Shown here piece by piece: positions 29,498 through 39,840 of a stretch of 64,000 nucleotides of DNA. How positions within the stretch are numbered: the first letter of the stretch is position 1; the number at the start of each line of letters is the position of its first letter. Position numbers and translations under genes: made by a program. This stretch comes from Rhizobium sp. TH2 (lineage in GTDB: Bacteria; Pseudomonadota; Alphaproteobacteria; Rhizobiales; Rhizobiaceae), in assembly GCF_024707525.1 (NCBI RefSeq), contig NZ_CP062231.1, positions 4,963,501 to 5,027,500 on the forward strand. The letters are read 5' to 3'. The notes beneath the pieces are model-generated. The model made no database searches, had not been told where the DNA came from, and saw only the letters and a program-made list of their open reading frames with translations.

Positions 29498-29752
29498 AAC
29501 GCGCCTTTCGAACCAGCTCGGCTCCGCAATGTCGAAGGGGCGCCGATCTCCGACCCCGCATGGTCGTGATCGCTGATTCCCTTCGTCACCTCAGGGTGTG
29601 ATGGTTGACCGTCGGCTGGAAGCAAACCCATAGCACACCTGAATGAAACTGCCGTGTTCAATCTACGCGAGGAATGAGGAGCCCTAGGCGACTTTGTTGT
29701 CTACAGTGATTACCGAGCAAGGCGTGATAAGCGCGCGGGGAAGGGTAGTCTC
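29498..29752. promoter_or_regulatory. Divergent intergenic region, ackA-pduL / Ca2+ ATPase
   Basis: 255 bases between the divergent kinase-fusion and P-type ATPase genes must contain promoters for both. I looked for a FixK/FNR box (TTGAT-N4-ATCAA) and found none, and no clear operator palindrome. Confidence 0.4.
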
Positions 29753-32551
29753 TTGAACGAACACGGTCGGTCTCCTTCACTTGATGATTACTCGCTCCTG
29801 TCAGGCGAAACTGTAGCGCGAGAGTTGGGCAGCAATGCCGAGAACGGCCTGAGCGGATTGGAGGCAGCAAGGCTCCTAGCTGAATTTGGTCCCAATGAAC
29901 TACGGGCGGTATCGCCGATGCCCGCCTGGCGACACGTGCTTGCACAATTTCGGGACCCGCTCGTTTATCTGCTGCTCGGCGCGATCGTTGTCGCCGTTGT
30001 GGCGTGGCTCATCGAAGGCCGCGAAGGTTTGCCGGTAGATGCGATTGTCATCGCCATGGTCGTCGTGGCAAATGCCGTTCTCGGATTCGTGCAAGAAGCA
30101 AGGGCCGCACACGCCGTTGCCGCGCTGGCGCGGATGACGGCCGTGACCTCTTCAGTGCTGCGCGACGGGGAACGAAGGCGCATCCCGAGCGCAGAGTTGG
30201 TCCCGGGCGACGTCCTGCTGCTGGAGGAAGGCGACTCCGTTGGCGCCGACGGCCGGCTTCTGCTCGCTGCGAGCCTTCGCGTGCAGGAAGCATCGCTTAC
30301 CGGGGAAAGCGAGGCCGTTTTAAAAGACGCCGCCGCCCTGAATGATCCCGGTCCGCTCGCCGATCGTTTCTGCATGGTTTTCAAGGGCACAGCGATCGTT
30401 CAGGGGACCGGTCGCGCCGTCATCACCGCTACTGGCATGCAGACCGAGATGGGCGCTATCGCCACGATGCTCGACGCCGCGGTGGAGCAGCCGACACCAC
30501 TGCAGAAGGAAGTGGCGCTGATTGGACGCACGCTCGGCATTGCCGTCGTCGTCATCGCCGTCATCGTGGTCGCCACGGTGCTGGTGATATCCGATATACA
30601 AAGCCCTTCCGATGTCATCACCGTGCTTTTGCTGGGCGTATCGCTGGCAGTGGCAGCCGTGCCGGAAGGTCTTCCGGCAATCCTGTCTCTCGTACTGGCG
30701 CTTGGAGTCCAGCGCATGGCCAACCGCAATGCAATCGTCAAGACGCTCTCGTCGGTGGAGACCCTCGGTTCGGCCTCCGTCATCTGCTCTGACAAGACCG
30801 GCACGCTCACTCGGTCCGAGATGACGATCGAGCGAATCATGACTGCGTCGGGCGGCAGCCGCGTGACGGGCGTTGGCTATGCGCCGCTAGGCCACCTGGA
30901 GATCGAGGGAGGCCCAGCGCCCGAAGGAGCGCTTCGCGCCGAGCAGATCGTCGTACTGAGCGGAGGCAGCCTGGCCGGCAACGCCGCCCTGCGGCTGGCG
31001 GAAGACGGAGCCTGGGAGATACAGGGCGATCCAACGGAAGCCGCATTTCTCGTGGCGGAGCGCAAGCTGGGCGTGGGGGACCGACGCCAGAGACGCTTCG
31101 AACGCATCGGTGAGATCCCCTTCAGTTCCGACCGAAAGATGATGTCGACCATCGAGCTCGACCACGAGCATGGCGGCGAACGTATCCTCATCTCCAAGGG
31201 CGCGCCCGACGTGTTGATGCAGCACTGCAATCGCATCCGAATAGGCATGGACGTTGCTCAGTTCGATGAGGCGCAGCGTGCACGCGCGCATGCCGATGTG
31301 GAGCGACTGTCGGACGAGGCGTTGCGGACTTTGGCGGTCGCCTATCGGCCCCTGGGAGCCGACGAAGACCCGCAAGCCAGCGAGGCGCTGGAGCACGACC
31401 TGATTTTCGTGGGCACTGTGGGCATTATCGACCCGCCGCGCGAAGAAGCGGCGGTCGCGATTTTGGCTGCTCATCGCGCCGGCATCCGGGTCATAATGAT
31501 CACTGGCGATCATCCACGCACTGCGGCGCGGATCGCGGCTCTGCTCGGTATCGTCGAAAACGGGACGAAGGCGTTAACTGGGGCCGAACTGGACGCGATG
31601 GACGATGCTGGTTTCGCGGCTGCGGTACGGACGACCTCGGTCTATGCACGCGTGGCGCCCGTACATAAGTTGCGCATTGTTGATGCCTTGCAAGCCGACG
31701 GTAGCGTAGTGGCCATGACGGGGGACGGCGTCAACGACGCTCCCGCTTTGAAGGCAGCAGACATTGGCGTCGCCATGGGGATCACCGGCACGGAGGTCAC
31801 CAAGGAGGCGGCCAAGATGATCCTGGCCGATGACAATTTCGCCACCATTGTCGAGGCGGTACGCGAAGGGCGCGCCATCTTCGACAATATCCGCAAGTTC
31901 CTCCGCTATCTGCTGTCGTCCAACATGGGCGAGGTTCTGACAGTGTTCCTTGGCGTCGTCGGGGCTGGCGTGATCGGGCTGGGTGGCGGCGGCGGCGGCG
32001 GCGAGCTGGTGCTGCCTTTGCTGGCGACCCAAATCCTCTGGATCAATCTGATCACCGACTCTGGTCCCGCGCTCGCAATGGGCATCGATCCTGAAACCGA
32101 CGATGTGATGGCGCGTCCGCCTCGCAAGGCGAACGAGCGCGCCATCGACGCGCGCATGTGGCAAGGAGTGATCGCAATCGGCCTTGTAATGGCGCTGACG
32201 ACGCTCCTCACTATCGATCTTTACCTGCCGGGGGGGCTCATTGAAGGCACGCAAAGTCTTGATCAGGCACGCACTGCCGGGTTCACCGTTCTTGTTCTTG
32301 CTCAACTATTCAACTGCTTCAACGCACGTTCTGAGACGACAAGCGCTTTCCACCATAAGTTCACAAATCGGTGGTTGTGGGCAGCCATTGGAGTGTCATT
32401 CTTGCTCCAGGTAGCGGTCGTCAACTTCGCACCGCTGAACGTGGCGTTCGGAACAGTACCCATGCCGCTTGAACAGTGGCTCGTCTGCATAGCCATGGGC
32501 AGTAGCGTCCTTGGGTTCGGCGAGATCCGCAAATGGGTGCTACGGCGCTGA
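29753..32551 (+). CDS. P2-type (Ca2+-like) cation-transporting ATPase
   Basis: 932-residue membrane pump, TTG start behind AAGGG. The N-terminal cation-ATPase region (LSGLEAARLLAEFGPNEL), about ten hydrophobic segments, PEGLP in M4 (near residue 303) and the phosphorylation site CSDKTGTLT (Asp near 346) are visible. So are the nucleotide region KGAPDVLMQHC, hinge MTGDGVNDAPALKAADIGVA (near 655) and C-terminal LWINLITDSGPALAMG. PEGLP and the lack of N-terminal metal-binding domains point to the Ca2+/Mn2+ (P2A/SERCA-PMCA) branch rather than P1B. A run of eight glycines near residue 745 is an oddity of the M7-M8 loop. Start of a plus-strand stress block. Confidence 0.88.
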   Translation: MNEHGRSPSLDDYSLLSGETVARELGSNAENGLSGLEAARLLAEFGPNELRAVSPMPAWRHVLAQFRDPLVYLLLGAIVVAVVAWLIEGREGLPVDAIVIAMVVVANAVLGFVQEARAAHAVAALARMTAVTSSVLRDGERRRIPSAELVPGDVLLLEEGDSVGADGRLLLAASLRVQEASLTGESEAVLKDAAALNDPGPLADRFCMVFKGTAIVQGTGRAVITATGMQTEMGAIATMLDAAVEQPTPLQKEVALIGRTLGIAVVVIAVIVVATVLVISDIQSPSDVITVLLLGVSLAVAAVPEGLPAILSLVLALGVQRMANRNAIVKTLSSVETLGSASVICSDKTGTLTRSEMTIERIMTASGGSRVTGVGYAPLGHLEIEGGPAPEGALRAEQIVVLSGGSLAGNAALRLAEDGAWEIQGDPTEAAFLVAERKLGVGDRRQRRFERIGEIPFSSDRKMMSTIELDHEHGGERILISKGAPDVLMQHCNRIRIGMDVAQFDEAQRARAHADVERLSDEALRTLAVAYRPLGADEDPQASEALEHDLIFVGTVGIIDPPREEAAVAILAAHRAGIRVIMITGDHPRTAARIAALLGIVENGTKALTGAELDAMDDAGFAAAVRTTSVYARVAPVHKLRIVDALQADGSVVAMTGDGVNDAPALKAADIGVAMGITGTEVTKEAAKMILADDNFATIVEAVREGRAIFDNIRKFLRYLLSSNMGEVLTVFLGVVGAGVIGLGGGGGGGELVLPLLATQILWINLITDSGPALAMGIDPETDDVMARPPRKANERAIDARMWQGVIAIGLVMALTTLLTIDLYLPGGLIEGTQSLDQARTAGFTVLVLAQLFNCFNARSETTSAFHHKFTNRWLWAAIGVSFLLQVAVVNFAPLNVAFGTVPMPLEQWLVCIAMGSSVLGFGEIRKWVLRR

Positions 32552-32794
32552 GGCAAAGGACACATATCTCGTATGCACCCTCAGCCGCCGCGCAGGCTTT
32601 AGGTTATGAAATAATCGGACAACGGGGAGCGAGCAGGCACAGGATTAGGTCTGAAACATTCAATTCATATGCACCCGAAAATGCCTTGGTCTGGGTAGGT
32701 TCCGAACCTATACAGTCGCGCTCCTGAGCGTTAAGTTGCGTGTCCTGTTCAACGAGGGCGCTGACCAGACATCCTTAGCGCGGGGGAGATGCTG

Positions 32795-33613
32795 ATGAAG
32801 AGTCCCTATGAAACCCTCGGTGTGCTGTCGACGGCGTCTGATGACGATATCCGCAAAGCATACCGTCGCCTTGCCAAGACATTGCATCCCGATCTCAACC
32901 CGGGAAATAAGCAGGCTGAGGAACGCTTCAAGGAGCTCTCGGCGGCCAATGAAATTATCTCCGATCCGATCAAACGCTCGCGTTTTGATAAAGGCGAGAT
33001 CGATGCGTCCGGTGCAGAGCCGCCGCCCCGACCGTATTACAAGGACTATGCCGCCAGCGCATCGACCGGCAATCCCTACCAAAACAATTCGGGGTTTTCT
33101 GACTTTGCGGGCGCCGAAGACATTTTTGCCAACATGTTTGGTCAGGGCCAGCGCCGATCTCGCCCCGCGCGCGGCAGCGACATCAGTTACAAGCTCACCA
33201 TCGATTTCCTCGAAGCGGTCAATGGCGGAAAGAAACGAATTTCCCTGCCCGATGGAGGATCGCTCGACCTGACAATCCCGCCTGGCATTCAGGCTGATAA
33301 GATCTTGCGGCTCAAGGGTAAGGGAGAAGCATCTCCCGGACAAGGTGGCGCGGGCGACGGGTTAGTGGAGATTTCCATTAATCCGCATCGTTTTTTCGTA
33401 CGCAACGGTGATGATATCCATATCACCGTGCCGGTGACGATTGCCGAAGCCATGCTGGGCGGTCGGCTGAAGGTCCCGACTCCGTCTGGTGACGTGATGC
33501 TGGTGGTGCCAAAGGGATCGAACAGCGGTTCGGTCATGCGGCTCAAGGGCAAGGGCCCCCGCCAAGGCGGCCACGGCGACCAACTGGCCGAACACGCCCA
33601 ACGCGGAACTTGA
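32795..33613 (+). CDS. cbpA: DnaJ/CbpA-type co-chaperone, C-terminus frameshifted
   Basis: Hsp40 without zinc fingers. The J domain covers about residues 1-68 with HPD intact (LHPDLNPG), followed by a Gly/Phe-poor linker and the two C-terminal beta domains (from about 130: [54 protein letters not shown]). ATG 32795 is favoured because GGGGAG lies six bases upstream. The frame ends at 33613 as [13 protein letters not shown]. In another frame the original tail reads [17 protein letters not shown] and continues to TGA 33675-33677, which overlaps the cbpM start. A short deletion near 33590 (about 20 bases by comparison with the usual length) has removed the native last ~30 residues. Confidence 0.85.
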   Translation: MKSPYETLGVLSTASDDDIRKAYRRLAKTLHPDLNPGNKQAEERFKELSAANEIISDPIKRSRFDKGEIDASGAEPPPRPYYKDYAASASTGNPYQNNSGFSDFAGAEDIFANMFGQGQRRSRPARGSDISYKLTIDFLEAVNGGKKRISLPDGGSLDLTIPPGIQADKILRLKGKGEASPGQGGAGDGLVEISINPHRFFVRNGDDIHITVPVTIAEAMLGGRLKVPTPSGDVMLVVPKGSNSGSVMRLKGKGPRQGGHGDQLAEHAQRGT

Positions 33614-33673
33614 GGCTTTCTTCGCCCAATGGGACAGCGGCCCCGACTATAATCCCCGCAAGGACATGCTGTC

Positions 33674-33976
33674 ATGATCATAAATAGGTTGGACTTCATC
33701 CAACGCGCGCAAATCGATCAGGGCACGTTGGAGATCTGGATCGGTGAGGAATGGCTGTTGCCCAACCGCCTTCTCGCGGACCTGGAGTTTTCAGAAATCG
33801 ATCTCGCCCGCGCGGCGCTCATTGTTGATCTGACGCAACGGCTCGGGGTGAACGATGAGGGCGTCGGCGCCATCCTGAATCTGGTCGATCAGGTGCATGG
33901 CTTGCGCTCGATGCTCAGCATGCTGATGCCACATGCGCTGCCGTTGCGCCTGGTGGAAGACGAGCAACTTGAGTGA
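33674..33976 (+). CDS. cbpM: Chaperone modulator CbpM
   Basis: 100-residue MerR-like helical protein (EIWIGEEWLLPNRLLADLEF; VGAILNLVDQVHGLRSML) that binds the J domain of CbpA and inhibits it. It has the usual size, and its ATG would have overlapped the original cbpA stop (ATGA), the normal cbpA-cbpM arrangement. Cytosolic regulator of the neighbouring co-chaperone. Confidence 0.88.
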   Translation: MIINRLDFIQRAQIDQGTLEIWIGEEWLLPNRLLADLEFSEIDLARAALIVDLTQRLGVNDEGVGAILNLVDQVHGLRSMLSMLMPHALPLRLVEDEQLE

Positions 33977-34286
33977 TCGTTCGATCTCATAGGTAGTTTC
34001 CGACCAACTCCAACCCTCGCCGCCAGGGTGAGACTAACACGTATTAAGATGGAGCAGGCAGCTTTTGCAGACCTGCCGTTCCACGATCTCTGGGGCGAAA
34101 TCAAAGCCGACCGTGCCATACGGTGATTGCCTATGCCGAACACTGTGTTGAGCCTAGGCAAGCCTTTTCAATATCTGTCGCGCTTCCAATCCATGTTGCC
34201 CGAGGTTGCGGTTTGTTTCGCAGCCGCACAAGCGCATGGTGCATGCGGCACATGTGGCTGCGACAAGAAACTTAGGTTGATGCGAT
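33977..34286. other. Non-coding gap before metal ATPase
   Basis: 310 bases with only very short frames, including one of 25 codons from ATG 34050 and one encoding HGACGTCGCDKK that overlaps the ATPase start. Neither is convincing. It presumably contains the promoter of the metal ATPase gene. Confidence 0.35.
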
Positions 34287-36113
34287 ATGAATTTTTTCAA
34301 AACACGCTATGCAAATGTGCTTGCGACCATCGCTGGCGCTGGACTGGTGGCGGGGGGCGTACTCTGGTGGATAGTAGATCCGTTCTCTGCGGACATCGCC
34401 TGGTCAGTTGCCACAGCGCCAATTCTTATCAGTCTCTTCTTCCAAATAGTCAATTCGCTTCGGAAAGGCGACGTCGGTCTTGATGTCATCGCCGCGCTGT
34501 CGATGTCGGCAGCACTGGCATTCGGCGAACCGCTGGCAGGCAATGTTGTCGCCATGATGTATGCCAGTGGCCAATTGTTGGAGACTTTTGCGCAAGGCAA
34601 GGCGCGACGTGAAATGACTGCTTTGATGGGCCGCGTTGCCCACACGACTATGCTCTACGATGGAGTGACACTAAGGGAAGTCCCAATCGCGTCTGTAAAG
34701 CCTGCGGACCGACTGCTGATCCGACAGGGTGAAGTGCTGCCCGTTGACGGCCGCATCGTGAGTGATGTCGCAGTTCTCAATCTCTCCGCCCTGACAGGAG
34801 AGTCCCTGCCGCGCAACCTTCGCAAAGGCGAGGAGGCGCTCAGCGGCTCCACATCCGCAGGACCACCTTTCGACCTGATTGCCAGCCGACCCGCTGCGGA
34901 AAGCACTTACGCGGGCATCGTTCGGCTGGTGGAATCAGCACAGGCCAGCAAGGCTCCGATGGTCCGAATGGCTGATCGGTATGCCCTTGGATTTCTGGCT
35001 CTGACGATCGCAATTGCGGCAGCGACCTGGCTGTTGACCAAAGATACCAGTCGTGTCCTTGCTGTCCTGGTTTCCGCCACTCCCTGTCCGCTTATTCTTG
35101 CAGTTCCCGTCGCGCTAATCGCGGGCGTGTCACGCACGGCCAGTATCGGCGTCCTCATCAAGGGCGGTGCTGTACTCGAAACGCTTGCCAAGGTGCGTAC
35201 GGTCATCCTCGACAAGACGGGAACGCTCACACATGGACAGGCTGAAGTCACCGATATCAAAGTCACCGTGATCGGCTCGGAGGCTGAAACACTGAGGCTG
35301 GCCGCCAGTCTCGATCAGGCCTCCGGACATGTCGTCGCGACCGCACTGATCCGCGAGGCGGCCGCTCGCGGTCTTTCGTTAACTGCGCCGCTAGACGTGG
35401 CTGAGGTACCCGGCACTGGAATTGAGGGGACCGTCGAAGGCAGACGGATCGTCGTCGGCGGAAACAGTTTTGTTCACGAGCGCTGCACAGGCAATGATCC
35501 CCGCAACCTCATGGCGGGGGTCCGGCCTTCTTCAATGACCGTTGCGGTGTCGGTCGATGGCAAACTAGCGGGCGTTATTGTTTTGGCAGACCGCGTTCGC
35601 AAGGATGCCGGCGCGGTCATCAGGGAGTTGCGCCAGTCCGGTGTTTCCAGAATTGTGCTCGCCTCGGGTGACCGGCTAGATATTGCACAAGACGCCGGCG
35701 CGTTGCTAGGTGTCGATCTTATTCTGGGCGACCTCTCGCCGGATGCAAAGGTTGCAGCAGTCAGCGCCGAACACGACGGTCCGGTAATGATGGTTGGCGA
35801 TGGGGTTAACGATGCTCCGGCCCTTGCAGCAGCCGATGTTGGTGTCGCCATGGGTGCTCACGGTACCGCCTCGTCATCGGAGGTCGCAGGCGTTGTTTTA
35901 CTTATCGATGAACTGGGCCCACTCGCCGAGGCAATGGCGATCGCCCGCCGCAGCCGCATGATCGCATTCCAGAGCGTTGTCGCGGGTCTGGGGCTTTCGC
36001 TGGGGGCGATGGCTGCCGCCGCGTTTGGCTACCTGCCGCCAGTTCAGGGAGCACTGTTTCAGGAGGTCATCGATGTGGCGGTTATTCTTAATGCTTTGCG
36101 AGCACTGAGATAG
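34287..36113 (+). CDS. P1B-type heavy-metal-transporting ATPase (TPC motif)
   Basis: 608-residue pump lacking N-terminal metal-binding (HMA) domains. Motifs: actuator TGES, transmembrane metal motif TPC-PL in place of the usual CPC/SPC (near residue 264), phosphorylation site DKTGTLTHG (near 307), ATP-binding GDGVNDAPALAAADVGVAMG (near 503). The P1B hallmark HP dipeptide of the nucleotide domain is replaced by HV (SGHVVATALI). Together these suggest a less-characterised P1B subgroup; the metal cannot be deduced. Several helices at the N- and C-terminal ends. Follows the Ca2+-type ATPase and chaperones in the stress block. Confidence 0.82.
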   Translation: MNFFKTRYANVLATIAGAGLVAGGVLWWIVDPFSADIAWSVATAPILISLFFQIVNSLRKGDVGLDVIAALSMSAALAFGEPLAGNVVAMMYASGQLLETFAQGKARREMTALMGRVAHTTMLYDGVTLREVPIASVKPADRLLIRQGEVLPVDGRIVSDVAVLNLSALTGESLPRNLRKGEEALSGSTSAGPPFDLIASRPAAESTYAGIVRLVESAQASKAPMVRMADRYALGFLALTIAIAAATWLLTKDTSRVLAVLVSATPCPLILAVPVALIAGVSRTASIGVLIKGGAVLETLAKVRTVILDKTGTLTHGQAEVTDIKVTVIGSEAETLRLAASLDQASGHVVATALIREAAARGLSLTAPLDVAEVPGTGIEGTVEGRRIVVGGNSFVHERCTGNDPRNLMAGVRPSSMTVAVSVDGKLAGVIVLADRVRKDAGAVIRELRQSGVSRIVLASGDRLDIAQDAGALLGVDLILGDLSPDAKVAAVSAEHDGPVMMVGDGVNDAPALAAADVGVAMGAHGTASSSEVAGVVLLIDELGPLAEAMAIARRSRMIAFQSVVAGLGLSLGAMAAAAFGYLPPVQGALFQEVIDVAVILNALRALR

Positions 36114-36187
36114 GCAAGGCTAAGTAACGTGTTGTCGGCTCGGGACAAGTCCGCTTTTAGCGCGAACATGCCGAGTCGCAGTCCGTG

Positions 36188-36255
36188 GCATTGTCTGCCT
36201 TCGAGCCGCCGGCCCTGTGGACTCTATGACCGAGATGAAGGCGCAAAGGCGACAC
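36188..36255 (+). repeat. Imperfect 68-bp direct repeat, copy A
   Basis: 68 bases from GCATTGTCTGCC to GGCGACAC match 37883-37950 in the same orientation, without gaps, at about three quarters of positions, including the identical block GGCGCAAAGGCGACAC at the end. The copies flank the cyclase gene. The remaining part of 36114-36502 has no gene. Confidence 0.6.
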
Positions 36256-36502
36256 CGACGACCGCTGTTTCTACTTCAGGCGGTATGGCTGAAGGGTTGG
36301 CGGATGCAGCGTGCCCGTTCCGTTGCTCAAGCGGGGAAGTTGGAGTATGTTTCAGGTGGTAGCCGACTGCGGAGGAGCGGTCGGAACGGTTGAGCAGGCA
36401 AGGCCCGCAAAAACATCAGGTCTCAAATCTGGAGGGGCCGGAGCAGAACCGTCCCGAGCGGTCGCGGCATTTTGGCCTTCGTGCGATGGGAGGAGCGCCG
36501 GC

Positions 36503-37768
36503 ATGGACTTTCCCGTACCCGAAAACGAAGTCGAGCGCTTGGCCGCGGTGCAGGCCTACCACGTATACGGCACGGCCCCCGAACCCGGCTTCGACGACCT
36601 TACCGATCTCGCTGCGTCGATCGCCAATGTACCGATTGCGATGGTCAACATCGTCGGCGACACCAAGATCTGGCTGAAATCCCGTCACGGCGTTCCTCCG
36701 GATATCGAGGAGGTCCCCCGCGCCGGCGTCTGCTGCAGCCATGCCGTCTGCCGCAGCGACTTGCTGGTCGTTCCCAACACGATCGCCGACGAGCGTTTCA
36801 GGGAAATGCCCTTCATCGCAACCGAACCCTTCATCCGCTTTTACGCTGGCATGCCGCTGATCGATTCTGGCGGCCGGGCGCTGGGAACGCTCTGCCTCAT
36901 GGATGTCACGCCGCGCGAGCTCGCCTTCGAGACGGCCGAATGCATCCGGCGCATTGCGCGCCAGACCACCGCCCAGCTCGAACTGCGTCTGAAGATCGCC
37001 GAGCTTATGCGCTCGCAGCAGGATCTGGCCGCCGAGAAGCAACGCTCCGACGATCTGCTCCTCAACATCCTGCCCCGCAACATAGCCGCGGAATTGACCG
37101 AGAAGGGCTCGGTTGAACCTCGCCACCATCCTTCCGCGACGATTTTGTTCACCGACTTCGTCGACTTCACCCGATCCGCGGCTGAACTCTCCCCGCGGGA
37201 ACTGGTCGATGACCTCGATATGTACTTCTCGGAATTCGACAGCATTGTCGCGCGGCATGGGCTGGAAAAACTCAAGACCATCGGCGACTCCTATATGTGC
37301 GCCGGCGGTCTGATGCCGGGCCAAAAGGACCATGCTGTCCGTAGCTGCCTTGCGGCTCTCGCAATCAAGCAGTTCGTGATGCGCTCGAACCAGCGCTGGG
37401 CCGCGCTCGGCGAGCGACCCTGGCACCTGCGCGTCGGCCTGCACAGCGGCAGCATGATGTCCGGCGTCGTGGGAAAGAAGAAGTTCACCTACGATGTCTG
37501 GGGCGACGCGGTGAATATTGCATCGCGAATGGAGAGCACCGACGAAGCCGACCACGTCAACATTTCCGAAAGCACGTATCAACAGGTGAAGCCATATTTC
37601 GATTGCACGGCGCGGGGTGCCCTCGAGGTTAAAAACCGGGGCAAAATGACGATGTATTTCCTCGACCGCCTGAAACCGGAATATTCGGCGGACCTGGACG
37701 GTGTGGAAGCCAACGAGCGTCTGAAGAGCGCGCTCGCCGGCACGTCAGTCCTCTGGTCCATGCACTGA
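36503..37768 (+). CDS. GAF-domain class III adenylate/guanylate cyclase
   Basis: 421-residue cytosolic cyclase. ATG 36503 with GGAGGAG upstream is chosen over earlier in-frame starts in low-quality sequence. A GAF sensor spans about 25-165 (VPIAMVNIVGDTKIWLKSRHG; AGVCCSHAVCRSD), with a helical linker 165-200 and a class III catalytic domain 205-395. Metal aspartates are in FTDFVDFTRSA and TIGDSYMCAGG, with DVWGDAVNIASRMES carrying the usual Asn/Arg transition-state pair. Likely makes cAMP from ATP in response to a redox or small-molecule ligand. Flanked by the 68-bp repeats at 36188 and 37883. Confidence 0.9.
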   Translation: MDFPVPENEVERLAAVQAYHVYGTAPEPGFDDLTDLAASIANVPIAMVNIVGDTKIWLKSRHGVPPDIEEVPRAGVCCSHAVCRSDLLVVPNTIADERFREMPFIATEPFIRFYAGMPLIDSGGRALGTLCLMDVTPRELAFETAECIRRIARQTTAQLELRLKIAELMRSQQDLAAEKQRSDDLLLNILPRNIAAELTEKGSVEPRHHPSATILFTDFVDFTRSAAELSPRELVDDLDMYFSEFDSIVARHGLEKLKTIGDSYMCAGGLMPGQKDHAVRSCLAALAIKQFVMRSNQRWAALGERPWHLRVGLHSGSMMSGVVGKKKFTYDVWGDAVNIASRMESTDEADHVNISESTYQQVKPYFDCTARGALEVKNRGKMTMYFLDRLKPEYSADLDGVEANERLKSALAGTSVLWSMH

Positions 37769-37882
37769 ATATCCGGGGCAAGCACCGCGGAAGCCTGTCG
37801 GCCGCGAATTCGAGCGTGTTGCTCGGGAGTGCTGCGCCAATGACCGTTATTGGCGCACACATGCCGCCTCGCACGTTCCACT

Positions 37883-37950
37883 GCATTGTCCGCTTTCGAG
37901 ACGTCGCTTGGCGGGAGTCTATGACCGATACGAGGGCGCAAAGGCGACAC
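37883..37950 (+). repeat. Imperfect 68-bp direct repeat, copy B
   Basis: Second copy of the repeat at 36188-36255, 114 bases after the cyclase stop. Because the two copies share orientation and enclose a single gene, the cyclase could have arrived as a cassette, or a regulatory/intergenic family could be repeated by chance of descent. Confidence 0.6.
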
Positions 37951-38031
37951 GACTTCCGCCTTTGGCCCAAAGCCGCCGTCGCAATAGACGGTCACGAGGG
38001 TCATCGACAACGGCCGACCCTCGCTCCTTGA

Positions 38032-39534
38032 TTAGTGGACCGACGAGCTCGCAGCCAGCCGCTCGTCCTTGTCATGCAGGGCGAACCTGTCGACCATGTC
38101 GGCGCTGGCCTCGTTGAAACCGAGCACTTCAACGTCGATGCCTGACTTGCGGTACTTGAGGATAGCCTTGTCCAGAGCTCCAACGGCGGTGATGTCCCAG
38201 AGATGCGCGGCGCTGACATCGATGACGACCTTCTTCGCCGTTTCCGCGAAGTCGAAAGCGTGGATGAAACTCTCGGCGGAGGCGAAGAAAATCTGACCTT
38301 CGACGACATAGGTCACTGTGGCGTTCGGCGAGTTCTCCAGGCGCGAGACTTTGAACAACTTCGCCACCTTGCCCGCGAAAAAGATGCCCGACAGCAGCAC
38401 GCCGACGATGACGCCCTTGGCGAGGTCGTGGGTCGCGACGACGGTGACAACAGTCGCCAGCATGACCACAGACGACGGAAGCGGGTTGCGCCGGAGGTCG
38501 AGGATCGAGCGCCAGGAGAAAGTGCCGATCGACACCATGATCATGACGGCGACGAGCGCGGCCATCGGGATGATCCGGACGAGATCATTGAGGGCGACGA
38601 TCAAGAACAGCAGGAAAGCGCCCGCGACAAACGTCGAGAGACGACCTCGGCCGCCGGATGTCACGTTGATCACGGACTGGCCGATCATGGCGCAGCCGCC
38701 CATGCCGCCGATAAGGGCCGAGGCGATGTTGCCCGCGCCCTGACCAACGCATTCCTGGCTCTTGTTGCTCGGCGTGTCGGTCATGTCGTCGACGATCTGC
38801 GCCGTCAGCAAGGACTCGAGCAGGCCGACGGCCGCAAGCGTGACGGAATAGGGGAAGATGATCTGCAGCGTCTCCCAGGTCAGAGGCACCTGCGGGAGCA
38901 TGAGGAAGGGAAGCGTGGAAGGAAGTTCGCCGAGATCGCCGACGGTGCGGAGGTCCATACCCGTCCACCATGCAAGCGCGGTGAGCACGGCGATGGCGAC
39001 CAGCGGCGAAGGGATCGCCTTCGTCACGTAGGGGAAAAGATAGATGATGGCGAGGCCACCCGCGATCATGAAATAGGTCAGGGTCGGCACACCGATCAAC
39101 TCAGGCAACTGCGCCATGAAGATGAGGATCGCGAGCGCGTTGACGAAGCCCGTTATGACGGACCGGGACACGAAGCGCATGACTCGGCCGAGCCTGAGCC
39201 ATCCCGCGACGATCTGGATGACCCCCATCAGGATCGTGGCGGCAAAGAGATATTGGAGGCCGTGTTCCTTGACCAGCGAGATCATGACGACGGCGGTCGC
39301 GGCCGTGGCGGCGGAGATCATGCCCGGCCTGCCGCCGACGAAGGCCGCGACGCAAGCGATCGCGAAGGAGGCGTAGAGGCCGACCTTGGGGTCCACGCCC
39401 GCGATCACGGAGAAGCCGATCGCCTCCGGAATGAGGGCGAGCGCGACGACGATCCCGGAAAGGACGTCGCCACGGATGTTGGAGAACCACTCTTTGACGA
39501 TAGGTTGAAAAAGTTCGCATTGATGATTTTTCAC
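38032..39534 (-). CDS. SulP family anion transporter with STAS domain
   Basis: 500-residue inner-membrane protein. About 11 hydrophobic helices occupy residues 25-400, with the SulP start ([40 protein letters not shown]). A C-terminal cytosolic STAS domain spans about 400-490 ([35 protein letters not shown]). Sulfate or bicarbonate are the usual substrates; no carbonic anhydrase or sulfate-assimilation gene is adjacent. Length is normal. Opposite strand to the cyclase; convergent with it across 263 bases. Confidence 0.88.
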   Translation of the reverse strand: MKNHQCELFQPIVKEWFSNIRGDVLSGIVVALALIPEAIGFSVIAGVDPKVGLYASFAIACVAAFVGGRPGMISAATAATAVVMISLVKEHGLQYLFAATILMGVIQIVAGWLRLGRVMRFVSRSVITGFVNALAILIFMAQLPELIGVPTLTYFMIAGGLAIIYLFPYVTKAIPSPLVAIAVLTALAWWTGMDLRTVGDLGELPSTLPFLMLPQVPLTWETLQIIFPYSVTLAAVGLLESLLTAQIVDDMTDTPSNKSQECVGQGAGNIASALIGGMGGCAMIGQSVINVTSGGRGRLSTFVAGAFLLFLIVALNDLVRIIPMAALVAVMIMVSIGTFSWRSILDLRRNPLPSSVVMLATVVTVVATHDLAKGVIVGVLLSGIFFAGKVAKLFKVSRLENSPNATVTYVVEGQIFFASAESFIHAFDFAETAKKVVIDVSAAHLWDITAVGALDKAILKYRKSGIDVEVLGFNEASADMVDRFALHDKDERLAASSSVH

Positions 39535-39840
39535 AGTTGATGCAACGAGCCGAGCGGAACTCGGTCCTGGAGAGCAATATTGGTTGCGTTGCTGTGTTGT
39601 CTGGCGGATCGGCGGCCAGAAGAGCCACCCGGAGTTTCACCGGGTCCTTGTGGATGAAAGCCCTCTAGCCGAGATGGTATTGTGACGCAACAAGAACTAG
39701 CACACTGTACGCGCTCTCGGCCCGACGCGAAGTCACCGCGCCAGCAGCCGTCTCCATTATACCGCAACGGCGTCACCGCGTTCAAATCCCTCCATCTAGG
39801 AAGGATTGGAATCGAGCCGAATTTATGTTGAATGCAGTCA

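Noticed and set aside
38203..39540. 445-codon plus-strand frame
   Set aside because: Antisense of the SulP gene; composition is Asp/His/Arg-rich and repetitive, typical of a shadow frame.
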